64,000 nt of DNA from Burkholderia cepacia (GTDB lineage: Bacteria; Pseudomonadota; Gammaproteobacteria; Burkholderiales; Burkholderiaceae): the NCBI RefSeq assembly GCF_001039005.1, contig NZ_LDWR01000043.1, positions 20,093 to 84,092 of the forward strand. Reading direction: 5' to 3'. Below are positions 35,011 through 44,197 of the stretch, piece by piece. The notes under the pieces are model-generated. The model searched no databases and was not told the origin of the DNA. It was given only the letters and a program-made list of their open reading frames with translations. A program made the position numbers and the translations under genes. Numbering within the stretch: the stretch's first letter is position 1; every line of letters begins with the position of its first letter.

Positions 35011-36735
35011 TCAGGATGCCTGCACACCCGTGCGCGCGCCGAAATCGTCGCCCACGTGCGTGATGCGGCCGCCCATCATCGTCAGCCCGACGTCGATGCG
35101 GCCGATATCGTACTGGCCGACCTCGAACAGGTCGTTCTCGAGCACGACCAGATCCGCGCGCTTGCCGGGCGTCAGCGAGCCGACCTCGTGCTCCATCCCG
35201 AGCTGGTACGCACCGTGGATCGTGTACGCGGCGATCAGCTGCGGAATGCTCAGGCGCTCGGCGATGTCCGGGAACACCGCCGCATCGGGCTCGCCCGCGA
35301 GCTGGCGCGTATGGCCCGACTCGATGTGTTCGAGCGGCTTGTGCTGGCAGCGGCACTGGCATGCGAGGCCATCCATGCCGATCGACACCGTCACGCCTTC
35401 GTCGAGGAACGTGCGGAACTTGTACATATTGCTCCAGCGTTCGTGGCCGTAGTGGTCGCGCAGTTGCTCGGTGTAGGCGTCGACCACGCCCCACTGCAGC
35501 TGCGTGTTCGCCATCACGCCCGCGCGGCGGAAGCGCGGAATGTCGTCCGGATGCGTGAGGAACGCGTGCGTGATCACGTGGCGGCGATCGCGCGGCGGGT
35601 TCGAGCGGTTGACCGCGTCGAAGCCGTCGAGCGCCATCCGCACGGCCGCGTCGCCCACGCAGTGGACCATCACGTTCGCGTTCGCGCGATCGGCTTCGAC
35701 CAGATAGCGGTTAAACGTGTCGGTCGGCATCGTCGGCGCGCCGCAGGTGTCGGGGCGGTCCGCGTACGGCTCGAGCAGGTACGCGGTGTGGTTCGCCTCG
35801 GTGCCGTCGAGGAACAGCTTCAGCGCGCGCGCCTTCACGAGCGGCGAATCGTATTGCTCGCGATACTGGACGAGCGTGCCGACCGGATCGTCGATCTCGC
35901 CGATCACCGCGACGCTGCCGACCACGCGCAGCTTCAGGTCGCCCGCGCGCTCCATCGTCTGCAGCGTCTCGTACAGCAGCGACTGATCGCCGCTCGGATC
36001 GAAGAAGCCCGCGTCGAACACGGTCGTCACGCCGGCCGCGCACAGCTTCTTCTGCCACGGCGGAATCGATTTCAGGTACAGGTCGATGCCGGTCGGCAGC
36101 AGGCCGGCCGCGCTGATCCGCTGCATCAGCAACGAATACGCGGCGCCGTCGACGATCAGGCCGGTCGGCTCGCCCGTCGCCGGGTCCTTCTCGAACCAGC
36201 TCGCGCCTTCCTGCACGGGCGGCGTCGACGCATCGATCCCGGCGATCTCCAGCGCCTTCGAGTTCACCCACATCGAATGGAAATCAGTCGACAGCAGGCA
36301 CACGGGGCGATCCGCGCAGATCGCGTCGAGCGTCTCCTTGCGCAGCAGCGCCGGCGGGATCGTCGCCTGCACCCAGCCCATCCCGGTGATCGCCGGCTCG
36401 TCCGGATGCGACTCGACGTACGCGCGCAGCGCGGCGAGCACCTGCTGCGGATCCTCGTAGTTCACGAACGCCTGGAACGCGAACGCGGTCGTCTCGAAGT
36501 GCCAGTGCGATTCGACGAAGCCCGGCAGCACGAGCCGGCCCGCCGCGTCGACCACCTTCGTCCCGGCGCCGACGTAAGCCTGCACGGCCGCCGTGTCGCC
36601 GACGTGGACGATCCGGCCGTCGCGCACGGCGACAGCCTGTGCCCACGGCTTGTGCGGATCGACGGTGTAGACCTTCGCGTTGGTCAGAACGAAATCCGCC
36701 GGCGTCGCGGCGGCATGCGTCGGTTGAATCTGCAT
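35011..36735 (-). CDS. YtcJ-type metal-dependent amidohydrolase
   Basis: 574 residues of amidohydrolase family 3. The N-terminal beta-sandwich leads into the barrel metal motif ESHWHF (His77, His79). Other signatures are VMVHCVGDAAVRMALDGF, HVITHAFLTHPDDIPRF and YTIHGAYQLGMEHEVGSLTPGKRADLVVLENDLF. A Cys-rich patch (LACQCRCQHKPLEHI) is unusual. Cytosolic; hydrolyses a C-N bond of an unknown substrate, perhaps an amide of the amines used by this locus. Divergent from the first LuxR-type regulator. Confidence 0.85.
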   Translation of the reverse strand: MQIQPTHAAATPADFVLTNAKVYTVDPHKPWAQAVAVRDGRIVHVGDTAAVQAYVGAGTKVVDAAGRLVLPGFVESHWHFETTAFAFQAFVNYEDPQQVLAALRAYVESHPDEPAITGMGWVQATIPPALLRKETLDAICADRPVCLLSTDFHSMWVNSKALEIAGIDASTPPVQEGASWFEKDPATGEPTGLIVDGAAYSLLMQRISAAGLLPTGIDLYLKSIPPWQKKLCAAGVTTVFDAGFFDPSGDQSLLYETLQTMERAGDLKLRVVGSVAVIGEIDDPVGTLVQYREQYDSPLVKARALKLFLDGTEANHTAYLLEPYADRPDTCGAPTMPTDTFNRYLVEADRANANVMVHCVGDAAVRMALDGFDAVNRSNPPRDRRHVITHAFLTHPDDIPRFRRAGVMANTQLQWGVVDAYTEQLRDHYGHERWSNMYKFRTFLDEGVTVSIGMDGLACQCRCQHKPLEHIESGHTRQLAGEPDAAVFPDIAERLSIPQLIAAYTIHGAYQLGMEHEVGSLTPGKRADLVVLENDLFEVGQYDIGRIDVGLTMMGGRITHVGDDFGARTGVQAS

Positions 36736-36850
36736 TGCCTGTCCTTTCTGGTCATCAGGTTTTCGAAGTGCTTTCACTATAGGCAGACGATTCGCGCCGG
36801 TATGCCCCCCCGCCGCCGGGGCTCGGACGAATTCCGGCCGCCGTGCGCGC

Positions 36851-36874
36851 GGTCTTGTCGTCGTTTTGGGGACA
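36851..36874. promoter_or_regulatory. GGGGACA element between ytcJ-like gene and LuxR regulator 1
   Basis: GGTCTT (36851-36856), an 11-base spacer and GGGGACA (36868-36874) in the divergent promoter region. TGTC...GACA symmetry is visible. A second, weaker relative (GGTATG followed by C- and G-runs) is at 36799-36821. Compare 34885-34909 and 42043-42067. Confidence 0.4.
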
Positions 36875-36973
36875 ACGCACGAAATCCATGGGGTCGATCC
36901 GGTGAATTCCCGGCTGACGCGTGCACGTCGTTCGCGTAACGTCGCGCTGTTCCCTGACCGCCCTCGCCCGACC

Positions 36974-37804
36974 ATGCGACTTCTCCAGCCCGACCCGGCC
37001 GCCCGCGGCCATTACCTGATCGGCGTGCGCCCCGACACGCTCGGCGCGACGCTGCGCGCGGTCGGCACGCCGGATTTCGTCGGTGCGGTCACGGAGTTCG
37101 TCAACGACAGCATCGACGCCGACGCCGTGCACCTCGAGCGCTGGCGCGCCGATACGGGCAGCACGTCGGGTTTCGTCGTCGAATGGCTCGGCAGCGGCAG
37201 CCTGCGCTTCGCGGCCGATACGCTGCGCGTGATGGATATCTACTATCAGGACTACTGCCAGATCGATCCACTGGTCGCGCCGCTGCGCGGCAAGGCCGGC
37301 ACGCTGCTCGTGCAGCGTCATGTCGACGGCATCGCGCAGGGCGAATTCCGCCGGCGGATCTTCGACGAGCCCGGCATCGCGCAGGAATGCCTGCTCGTGC
37401 ACGGCAACACGCACCTGCAGTACGCGCTCGGGCTCGCGCGCACCGTCGGGCGCGCCGCGTTCACCACGGACGAGCTGTTCCACTTCCGGCAGATGGTCGA
37501 CCTGCTGTTTCCGATGTTCGAGCTGCACGCGCGCACCTGCGCGGCGCGGCGCGTGGCGGCGGTGTCGGTGAATGCCGCGTCGCAAGCCGGTTTCGATGCG
37601 CGCCTCGAACGACAGGACGTGCAGCTGTCGCGCCGCGAGCACGAGATCTGCCGGCTGATGCTGTGCGGGCGCTCGGTGCCCGAGGCCGCGCAGCAGCTCG
37701 ACGTGAAGCTGTCGACGGCCGAGTCGTACGTGAAGCGCGCATTCGTGAAGCTCGGCGTGCGCACGCGCCGCGAGCTGTTCGACTGGGTGCTGGTCGACTG
37801 CTGA
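36974..37804 (+). CDS. LuxR-type transcriptional regulator (paralogue 1)
   Basis: 276 residues. The C-terminal GerE/LuxR HTH is clear: LSRREHEICRLMLCGRSVPEAAQQLDVKLSTAESYVKRAFVKLGVRTRRELFDWVL. The N-terminal about 200 residues are not an acyl-homoserine-lactone domain I recognise, nor a receiver. It is strongly similar to the regulator at 42179-43063 across its whole length (for example VGTPDFV, IDPLVAPLRGKAGT, PGEFRRRIFDE against VGTPHFV, SDPLFAGLRGKTGT, PGEFRQRIFDD). Divergent from the ytcJ-like gene. Confidence 0.87.
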   Translation: MRLLQPDPAARGHYLIGVRPDTLGATLRAVGTPDFVGAVTEFVNDSIDADAVHLERWRADTGSTSGFVVEWLGSGSLRFAADTLRVMDIYYQDYCQIDPLVAPLRGKAGTLLVQRHVDGIAQGEFRRRIFDEPGIAQECLLVHGNTHLQYALGLARTVGRAAFTTDELFHFRQMVDLLFPMFELHARTCAARRVAAVSVNAASQAGFDARLERQDVQLSRREHEICRLMLCGRSVPEAAQQLDVKLSTAESYVKRAFVKLGVRTRRELFDWVLVDC

Positions 37805-37820
37805 GCGCGCGGGCGTTGCG

Positions 37821-38741
37821 CTACGCGGCCAGCGCGGCCGCCTTGATGTTGAACGCGCGCAGCAGGTCCTCGCAGAACGCGTCGACGATCGGCTTGTCGC
37901 TCGTGCTGCGCTTCATCGCGAGATGCAGCGGCACGTCGAAGCTGAACGTCGCGCGGCCGACGGCCTTGACGAGCCCGCGCTGCTCGAACGGCTCCGCGTA
38001 ATGCGCGGGCAGGTAGCCGAGATGGCCGCCCGACAGGATCAGGATCGTCGCGGCCTCGATGCTGTCCGCGCTCGCGGTCACGCGCCGCTCGGGCAGCGGA
38101 TACTGCTCCTCCGGCACCGGATAGGTGCGCCATACCCAGTCGTGAAGCTGCAGGTCGTCCGCCGTCACGGGCCGCGACGCATGGAACAGCGGATGCCCGC
38201 GCCCGCAGTAGATCACCTGCTGCTCGGTGAAGAGCGGCGTGTAGAGCAAGCCGGGCACGCGATGCCAGAAATAGCCGATCGCGAGATCGAGCTGGTTGTT
38301 GACGAGGCTTTCCTCGAGCTCCTGCGGCGACGCGACCTTCATCGAGAACGTGACGGCCTGGTCGCGCTTGCGGAACGCGCCGATCGCGTCGGCCACGCGC
38401 GCATTCTCGACGAGCGGCGCCTGGCCGATCAGGCCGATCGACAGCGTGCCGACCAGCTTGCGGTCGATGTCGCGCACGCGCGCGACGAATTCGGAGGTTG
38501 CCGCGACGAGCGTGCGCGCGGTCGCCGCGAAGCGTTCGCCCTTCGACGTCAGGCGAAAGCCGCCGCGCCCGCGATCGCACAGCTTGAAGCCGACGCGCGC
38601 CTCGAGCGCCGACAGCTGCGTGCTGATGGTCGACTGCCGCACGCCGAGCGACGCCTCGGCGGCCGTGATGCCGCGTGCGTCGACGACGGCGAGAAAGACC
38701 CGGATGAGCCGGAGATCGAGATCGGAGGTATTCGAAAACAT
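37821..38741 (-). CDS. LysR-family regulator
   Basis: 306 residues: N-terminal HTH (DLRLIRVFLAVVDARGITAAEASLGVRQSTISTQLSALEARVGFKLCDRGRGGFRLT) and a PBP-like effector domain (GTLSIGLIGQAPLVENARV). Start at 38741. It lies 71 bases after the MFS gene in the same direction and so may be the last gene of the cupin/oxidase/MFS operon, controlling amine catabolism. Convergent with LuxR regulator 1, 16 bases away. Confidence 0.88.
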   Translation of the reverse strand: MFSNTSDLDLRLIRVFLAVVDARGITAAEASLGVRQSTISTQLSALEARVGFKLCDRGRGGFRLTSKGERFAATARTLVAATSEFVARVRDIDRKLVGTLSIGLIGQAPLVENARVADAIGAFRKRDQAVTFSMKVASPQELEESLVNNQLDLAIGYFWHRVPGLLYTPLFTEQQVIYCGRGHPLFHASRPVTADDLQLHDWVWRTYPVPEEQYPLPERRVTASADSIEAATILILSGGHLGYLPAHYAEPFEQRGLVKAVGRATFSFDVPLHLAMKRSTSDKPIVDAFCEDLLRAFNIKAAALAA

Positions 38742-38812
38742 GCTGAAGCCGCCTTCGCCGATGAACCGAACCGGACGCGCGCCGCCATCGGCAGCGGCGC
38801 GCGTCGCATCCG

Positions 38813-40003
38813 TCACTCCGATGTCGCCGCGAGCGCGCGTTCCATGCCGAACACGGCAGGCCTCAGCCGCCCGTAGCAGAGGAACGCCACCGCGCACAGC
38901 ACGATCGCCGCGAAAAGCGCCGACTGCGTGCCCGCGCTCTCGATCAGCGAGCCGCCCGCGACCGAGCCGACGCCATAACCGAGCGCGACACAGCCCGGTG
39001 ACAGCGCGGCCGACTTGCCGATCAGGTCGTACTGCGGAATCGTCGCGTAGATCAGCAGCGCGCCGCCCGTCCAGCAGCCGATGAAGACGATCGCGCCGAG
39101 CGTGAACGTCGGGACCGACGCCGGCATCGCGAGCAGCACGGCCGCGACCGCGCAGCCGCCGAGGTTCACGAGCGTCCAGCGGCGCAGGCCCGCACCGGCA
39201 CCGAGCTTCGGCATCGCCGCGCAGATCACGAGGCTCGCGACGTTCGAGATGCCGAGCACGAGCGACACCGACTTTCCGCTCAGGCCCGCATCGGTGCCGA
39301 TCTTCTCGAGGAAGGTCCACACGACGCCGACGCCACCGTATAGCGCGAGCTGCGCGCACAGCACGAGCATTGCGCCCCTGCGGTCGACGCTGCCGGCACC
39401 GCCGGCCGGCGTCGGTACGGCCAGCGTCTCGCCGCGCCGAAACAGCGGCGTCGCGAGCACGAACATGCCGAGCACGCACGCGACGAAACCGAACACGCCG
39501 TACGCGCCCCATGCGCCGCTCAGCATCGGGAAGATGGTGGCGAGCAGCACCATGCTCCACATCACCTGCCCCATCAGCATCACGCCGAGATTGCGTTCCG
39601 GCGCGCGCGAGTACGACAGGTAGCGCAGCGCGATGCCGTTCAGCCCGCCCGAGCCGACGCCCGCGATGAACTGCAGCGCCGAATATGCGACGAGCCCGTG
39701 CGTCGCGAGCGTGCCGAGGTTCGCGCCGGCCGCGAGCGTCACCGCACCCGCGAGCACGAGCCTGACCGGCTGGCGGCCGAGCACGAACGCGACGAGCAGC
39801 GTGCCCGTCGATTCGCCGAGCACCTCGACGAAGCAGGACAGCCCGAGCGCCGCTTCGCCGAAGCCCCAATGGCGTGCGACCTGCCCGACGATCGCCGGCA
39901 GGCCGAGGAAGACCGTCGGCCCGAGTATGCCGAGCAGCAGCATCGCGACGACGAACAGCGCGTTTTCCTGTCGCGCTTCATCCTGCAGATTCACTACGTT
40001 CAT
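38813..40003 (-). CDS. MFS transporter
   Basis: 396 residues, 12 predicted TM segments (ALFVVAMLLLGILGPTVFLGLPAIVG first). It lacks the usual strong RxGRR loop between TM2 and TM3 (FVLGRQPVRLVLAG is the counterpart). It is downstream of the FAD oxidase in the same direction and may export or import a pathway intermediate. Substrate not predictable. Confidence 0.82.
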   Translation of the reverse strand: MNVVNLQDEARQENALFVVAMLLLGILGPTVFLGLPAIVGQVARHWGFGEAALGLSCFVEVLGESTGTLLVAFVLGRQPVRLVLAGAVTLAAGANLGTLATHGLVAYSALQFIAGVGSGGLNGIALRYLSYSRAPERNLGVMLMGQVMWSMVLLATIFPMLSGAWGAYGVFGFVACVLGMFVLATPLFRRGETLAVPTPAGGAGSVDRRGAMLVLCAQLALYGGVGVVWTFLEKIGTDAGLSGKSVSLVLGISNVASLVICAAMPKLGAGAGLRRWTLVNLGGCAVAAVLLAMPASVPTFTLGAIVFIGCWTGGALLIYATIPQYDLIGKSAALSPGCVALGYGVGSVAGGSLIESAGTQSALFAAIVLCAVAFLCYGRLRPAVFGMERALAATSE

Positions 40004-40060
40004 CAGGTGTCTCTCTCCGTGTCCGCTACGCGGACCGTCTCCTCATGGGAGTTTGGTATG

Positions 40061-40086
40061 GCGGCGGCCCGGCTGCAGGCCGCCGC
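40061..40086 (-). terminator. Hairpin between the FAD oxidase and MFS genes
   Basis: Perfect 9-bp stem GCGGCGGCC / GGCCGCCGC with an 8-base loop, just past the oxidase stop codon in its direction. It may reduce read-through into the MFS gene. Confidence 0.45.
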
Positions 40087-40091
40087 GTCGT

Positions 40092-41552
40092 TTACATCGG
40101 GAAGCCCATCGCCTTGAGGCCGCTGATCCACGCGCGCTTCCAGCCGCCTTCGGCATCCGCGCCGTCGAACGCATGGAACGTGATCTTCGCGGCGATCCAG
40201 CGCATCGGCTCGGGCGGGATGTAGCTCGGGCTCTGGTTCGCGATGTCGAGCTTGCGTTCGGGGCTGTCGCGATCGAACAGGATGTTCAGCCCCATGAACG
40301 CGCCGAACCGGCTCGCCGCAACACCGAAGCCCGTATAGCCGGCGACGAACACGGCCTTGTCGCCGAGATAGCGCTTCGCGAACACCGAACCGCGCGAGCA
40401 GTAGTCGATCGGGCCGCCCCACGCGTGCGAGAAGCGCACGTCGCTCAGTTGCGGGAAGGTGCGGTAGAACGCCTCCGCGAGCCGGTAGTACGTGTCGCGC
40501 TGACCGTCCTGGTGCGGTTCCGGGTCGCCGTCGAAGTGATAGCTGACGAGGCCGCCGAAGATGATGTTGTTGTTCTTCGTCAGGCGGAAATAGTTGAGCT
40601 GCGTGCGCGTGTCATACACGCCCTGGCGATTCTTCCAGCCGATCCGCGCGAGCTGCTCGTCGGTCAGCGGCTCGGTCGCGAGCACGTGGTCGCGCACCTG
40701 CACCACGCGGCGGTTGATGTCCGGAATCCCGACCTTCGCGGTGCCGCTGCCGAACACCACGCGCGGGGCCCGCACGCTGCCCTTCGGCGTCTTCACGAAC
40801 ACCGTGCTGCCTTCGTCGGTCACGGTCGTGAGCGGCGTGTGCTCGTACAGCTTCACGCCGAGCGACAGCGCCGCGCGCTTGAGCCCCCACGCGAGTTTCG
40901 CCGGATGCACGATGCCGCTGCGGTTGCGCGACCACAGCGCGCCAGCGAACAGCGGCGAGTTCAGTTGTTCGAGCGTTTCGTCGCGGTTCAGCAGCACGAC
41001 GTTGTGCCCGTACTCGCGATGCAGGTCGTAATCGCCCTTCAGGTGCGCGAGGTGGTCGGGATCGACCGCGACCGTCATCTCGCCGTTCCATTCGATGTCG
41101 GCGTCGATGTCGTAGCGCTTCAGCGTCTCCTCGAATCCGTCGAGGTTGTGATGGCCGAATTCCTCGAGCTGCGCGATGTCGTTCGGGAACACGCGCACCG
41201 CGTTCGGCAGCCCGTGCATCACCGACGTCGAGATGATCCCGCCCGCGCGGCCCGATGCGCCGTGCGCGACCTTGCCGGCCTCGATCAGCACCACGTTCAG
41301 GTGCGGCATCTGTTCCTTCGCCTGCACGGCCGACCACAGCCCGGTGAAGCCGCCGCCGACGATCAGCAGGTCGGCCGTCACGTCGCCGACGAGTTCCGGC
41401 TCGGTCGCCGGCGCGGCCGGGTTGTCGAGCCAGTACGGGAACAGCTTCGTATTCGCGAGCGCCGCCTCGACGCCCAGCGCGACCGGCGCGCCACGCATGA
41501 CGTGCGCCTGAACCGGCGCGGTCTGTTTTGCTTCGTTGACTTCCATTTCCAT
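40092..41552 (-). CDS. FAD-dependent amine oxidase (DAO family, PuuB-like)
   Basis: 486 residues. The dinucleotide-binding motif LLIVGGGFTGLWSAVQAKEQ lies near residue 60, followed by GKVAHGASGRAGGIIS. A C-terminal GYTGFGVAASRFGAFMGLNILFD completes the FAD site. It resembles gamma-glutamylputrescine oxidase and related enzymes that turn an amine into an aldehyde and ammonia. With the aldehyde dehydrogenase at 44198 it would form a two-step oxidation. Several ATGs are possible (41567 to 41546); I choose 41552. Confidence 0.86.
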   Translation of the reverse strand: MEMEVNEAKQTAPVQAHVMRGAPVALGVEAALANTKLFPYWLDNPAAPATEPELVGDVTADLLIVGGGFTGLWSAVQAKEQMPHLNVVLIEAGKVAHGASGRAGGIISTSVMHGLPNAVRVFPNDIAQLEEFGHHNLDGFEETLKRYDIDADIEWNGEMTVAVDPDHLAHLKGDYDLHREYGHNVVLLNRDETLEQLNSPLFAGALWSRNRSGIVHPAKLAWGLKRAALSLGVKLYEHTPLTTVTDEGSTVFVKTPKGSVRAPRVVFGSGTAKVGIPDINRRVVQVRDHVLATEPLTDEQLARIGWKNRQGVYDTRTQLNYFRLTKNNNIIFGGLVSYHFDGDPEPHQDGQRDTYYRLAEAFYRTFPQLSDVRFSHAWGGPIDYCSRGSVFAKRYLGDKAVFVAGYTGFGVAASRFGAFMGLNILFDRDSPERKLDIANQSPSYIPPEPMRWIAAKITFHAFDGADAEGGWKRAWISGLKAMGFPM

Positions 41553-41636
41553 GATCCCTGCCATCACACGCGAAAACGAAACCGCCGCCGGGCGCGCGTC
41601 ACACGGACGACGACGCCACGGCGGCGGTTTCGGGCA

Positions 41637-41981
41637 TCACGACTTCTCGAGCAGCACGTAGAACTTCTTCGCGTCCTCGATCGTCTCCCAGCGGCCCGCG
41701 AAGCCGGCCGGCAGCAGGTAGCCCTGGCCCGGCGTGAATTCCTTGCGGTTGCCTTCGACGTCGGTCAGCGCGATCCGGCCCTCGACGAGCCACACCGCTT
41801 CGTCGGCCGCGGTTTCCGGAAACTCCACCGAGCCGACCTTGCCTTCCCACCAGCCGATGATGTAGTTGCCGCTCTTGCCTTCGGCCGCGCGCCAATCGCT
41901 TTCGTCCATCCCGAAGTCGAGCTTCGTGAATTCGCCCACGCCTGCGCCCAGCGGCAGGATGTCCTTGATCAATTTGGTCAT
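41637..41981 (-). CDS. Small single-domain cupin protein
   Basis: 114 residues, one cupin barrel (GNYIIGWWEGKVGSVEFPETAADEAVWLVEGRIALTDVEGNRKEFTPGQGYLLPAGFAGRWETIE). The usual metal-binding His residues of motif 1 are missing, so enzymatic activity is doubtful; small cupins of this type often accompany PuuB-like oxidases. It is the first gene of the operon, with the GGGGACA element 62-86 bases upstream of its start. Confidence 0.8.
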   Translation of the reverse strand: MTKLIKDILPLGAGVGEFTKLDFGMDESDWRAAEGKSGNYIIGWWEGKVGSVEFPETAADEAVWLVEGRIALTDVEGNRKEFTPGQGYLLPAGFAGRWETIEDAKKFYVLLEKS

Positions 41982-42042
41982 CTGAATCTTTCGTCTCTCG
42001 ATTGAAAAAAGCAGAGACAAAGTTACCCATTTACACTGCCCC

Positions 42043-42067
42043 GGTATGCCCCCCTCCGGGGGGGACA
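42043..42067. promoter_or_regulatory. GGTATG-N12-GGGGACA element in the cupin/LuxR2 divergent region
   Basis: GGTATG (42043-42048), a 12-base C/G-rich spacer with internal symmetry, then GGGGACA (42061-42067). Same boxes and spacing as at 34885-34909. It lies between the divergent cupin operon (41981) and LuxR regulator 2 (42179). Confidence 0.5.
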
Positions 42068-42178
42068 AGCGCTGTTTCGCGGGGCAGACGGGTCGGCAGG
42101 ACACCCGACGGTGTTTCCCCCTAATGACGTTTTTCATCGCACCCGCTAAAATTCCGCCGCTTTTCACCGGGGAACCGC

Positions 42179-43063
42179 ATGCTGCTCAACGTGAACCCCT
42201 TCCACCGCGACAACGACCGCTTCAACGTGTCGTTCAAGGCGCTGGGCGAGCTGATCGAGACGGTCGGCACGCCGCATTTCGTGCCGCGCCTCACGCAACT
42301 GCTGAACGACGTGGTGCCGCTCGACGTCGCGCACGTCGAACGCTCGCGCGTCGACGGCACGATGCCCACCGGCTACCGATGCGAATGGATCGGCAGCAGC
42401 GGCATCGGCACCGCGACGTCGGACATCTCGGACGTGATGACGCTCTACTACGAGCGCTTCCTCGACAGCGACCCGCTGTTCGCGGGGCTGCGCGGCAAGA
42501 CGGGCACGATGCTCGTCGTACGCGACATCGCGGCGATTCCGCCCGGCGAATTCCGCCAGCGGATCTTCGACGACGTGCATATCGGCCACGAATGCGTGCT
42601 CGCGCGCGGTACGCGCTATTCGCAGCATTCGATCGCGCTGGAGCGCGGCCGCGACCGGCCGCCGTTCACGCTCGCCGAGATGAACCGCTTTCGCAGCATC
42701 AGCGACGTGCTGTTCCCGCTGCTCGAACTGCACGCGTCGACCACGGCCGTGCGGCGGGTCGCGCACCCGACACCCGAAATCCATCCGCTCGCGCAGTTCG
42801 ATGCGCGGATCGCGGCCGACGGCGTGAAGCTGTCGAAGCGCGAATACGAAACCTGCAAGCACCTGCTGTCCGGCAAGACCGTGCCCGAGACCGCCGCGAT
42901 CCTCGGCGTGCGCGTCGCATCGGCCGAGTCGTACGTGAAGCGCGCATTCGCGAAGCTCGGCGTGCGTACCAAGCGCGAACTCGCCGCATGGGGCGCGGCC
43001 ACGACGCCCTTCCCTTCCGCCGGACCGCACGACGGCGCATCGCCACCCGCAATCGTCCGCTGA
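42179..43063 (+). CDS. LuxR-type transcriptional regulator (paralogue 2)
   Basis: 294 residues, full-length paralogue of the regulator at 36974-37804. HTH: LSKREYETCKHLLSGKTVPETAAILGVRVASAESYVKRAFAKLGVRTKRELAAWG. The last 30 residues are a Pro/Ala-rich tail absent from paralogue 1. Divergent from the cupin/oxidase operon and upstream of guanidinobutyrase. Its ligand domain is not one I can name; a polyamine or guanidino compound is the natural guess. Confidence 0.87.
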   Translation: MLLNVNPFHRDNDRFNVSFKALGELIETVGTPHFVPRLTQLLNDVVPLDVAHVERSRVDGTMPTGYRCEWIGSSGIGTATSDISDVMTLYYERFLDSDPLFAGLRGKTGTMLVVRDIAAIPPGEFRQRIFDDVHIGHECVLARGTRYSQHSIALERGRDRPPFTLAEMNRFRSISDVLFPLLELHASTTAVRRVAHPTPEIHPLAQFDARIAADGVKLSKREYETCKHLLSGKTVPETAAILGVRVASAESYVKRAFAKLGVRTKRELAAWGAATTPFPSAGPHDGASPPAIVR

Positions 43064-43218
43064 CGGCGCGAGCCGCCTTCGGTTGCGCCGCGTCGATGCG
43101 CGGGCGCCACTCGCATCGAGACCCGTCGATGTAAACGTTGCGACTTCAAAATCTTCGCGCGCACGTTCTCCTCTACCATCGGCCGATCGCTTTACCTCAG
43201 AAAAAAGGAGACGGCCCC

Positions 43219-44169
43219 ATGCCCCGCGAACTGAACCAACCGATGGGCGGCAACGAGATGCCGCGTTTTGGCGGCATCGCCACGATGATGCGGCTGCCGC
43301 AAGCCGCCACGACCGACGGCCTCGACGTGTGTTTTGTCGGCGTGCCGCTCGATCTCGGCACGTCGAACCGCTCGGGTTCGCGCTTCGGCCCGCGCCAGAT
43401 TCGCACCGAATCCGTGCTGCTGCGGCCGTACAACATGGCCACGCGCGCCGCGCCGTTCGATTCGCTGCAGGTTGCCGATATCGGCGACGTCGCGACCAAT
43501 CCGTACGACCTGAAGGACTCGGTGCGCCGCATCGAGGACGCGTATGACGAGATCGTCGCGAACGGCTGCCGGCCGATCACGCTCGGCGGCGACCACACGA
43601 TCGCGTGGCCGATCCTGCGCGCGCTGCACAAGAAGTACGGCAAGGTCGCCGTCGTGCACGTCGACGCGCACGCGGACGTGAACGACACGATGTTCGGCGA
43701 GAAGATCGCGCACGGCACGCCGTTCCGCCGCGCGGTGGAAGACGGCCTGCTGCAATGCGACAAGGTCACGCAGATCGGACTGCGCGGCACCGGCTACCAC
43801 GCGGACGATTTCGACTGGTGCCGTCAGCAGGGCTTCACCGTCGTGCAGGCGGAGGAGTGCTGGAACAAGTCGCTCGCGCCGCTGATGGCGCAGGTGCGCG
43901 AACGCGTCGGCGACACGCCCGTCTATCTCAGCTTCGACATCGACGGCCTCGACCCGTCGTTCGCGCCCGGCACCGGCACGCCGGAAATCGGCGGCCTCAC
44001 CGTGCAGCAGGGCCTCGAAATCGTGCGCGGGATGAAGGGATTGAATATCGTCGGCGCGGATCTCGTCGAAGTGGCGCCGCCGTACGACCCGACCGGCACC
44101 ACCGCGCTCACCGGCGCGAACCTCGCGTTCGAGATGCTCTGCGTGATGCCGGGCGTTCTCTACCGCTAA
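43219..44169 (+). CDS. gbuA: Ureohydrolase, probably guanidinobutyrase (agmatinase family)
   Basis: 316 residues with the binuclear Mn motifs GGDHTI, DAHADVND and SFDIDGLDPSFAPGTGTPE. The sequence around LGTSNRSGSRFGPRQIRTES and VQAEECWNKSLAPLMAQVRE closely matches guanidinobutyrase GbuA rather than SpeB agmatinase. It releases urea from 4-guanidinobutyrate, giving GABA. The start at 43219 has AAAAGGAG upstream. Followed after 28 bases by an aldehyde dehydrogenase. Agmatine is the alternative substrate. Confidence 0.88.
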   Translation: MPRELNQPMGGNEMPRFGGIATMMRLPQAATTDGLDVCFVGVPLDLGTSNRSGSRFGPRQIRTESVLLRPYNMATRAAPFDSLQVADIGDVATNPYDLKDSVRRIEDAYDEIVANGCRPITLGGDHTIAWPILRALHKKYGKVAVVHVDAHADVNDTMFGEKIAHGTPFRRAVEDGLLQCDKVTQIGLRGTGYHADDFDWCRQQGFTVVQAEECWNKSLAPLMAQVRERVGDTPVYLSFDIDGLDPSFAPGTGTPEIGGLTVQQGLEIVRGMKGLNIVGADLVEVAPPYDPTGTTALTGANLAFEMLCVMPGVLYR

Positions 44170-44197
44170 CCCGACCGACATCGACAGGATGACCTTC

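Noticed and set aside
41969..42140. C-run/G-run segment near 42049 as a G-quadruplex
   Set aside because: The runs are split between strands (C-run then G-run) and form a hairpin; the repeated GGGGACA arrangement is a better explanation.
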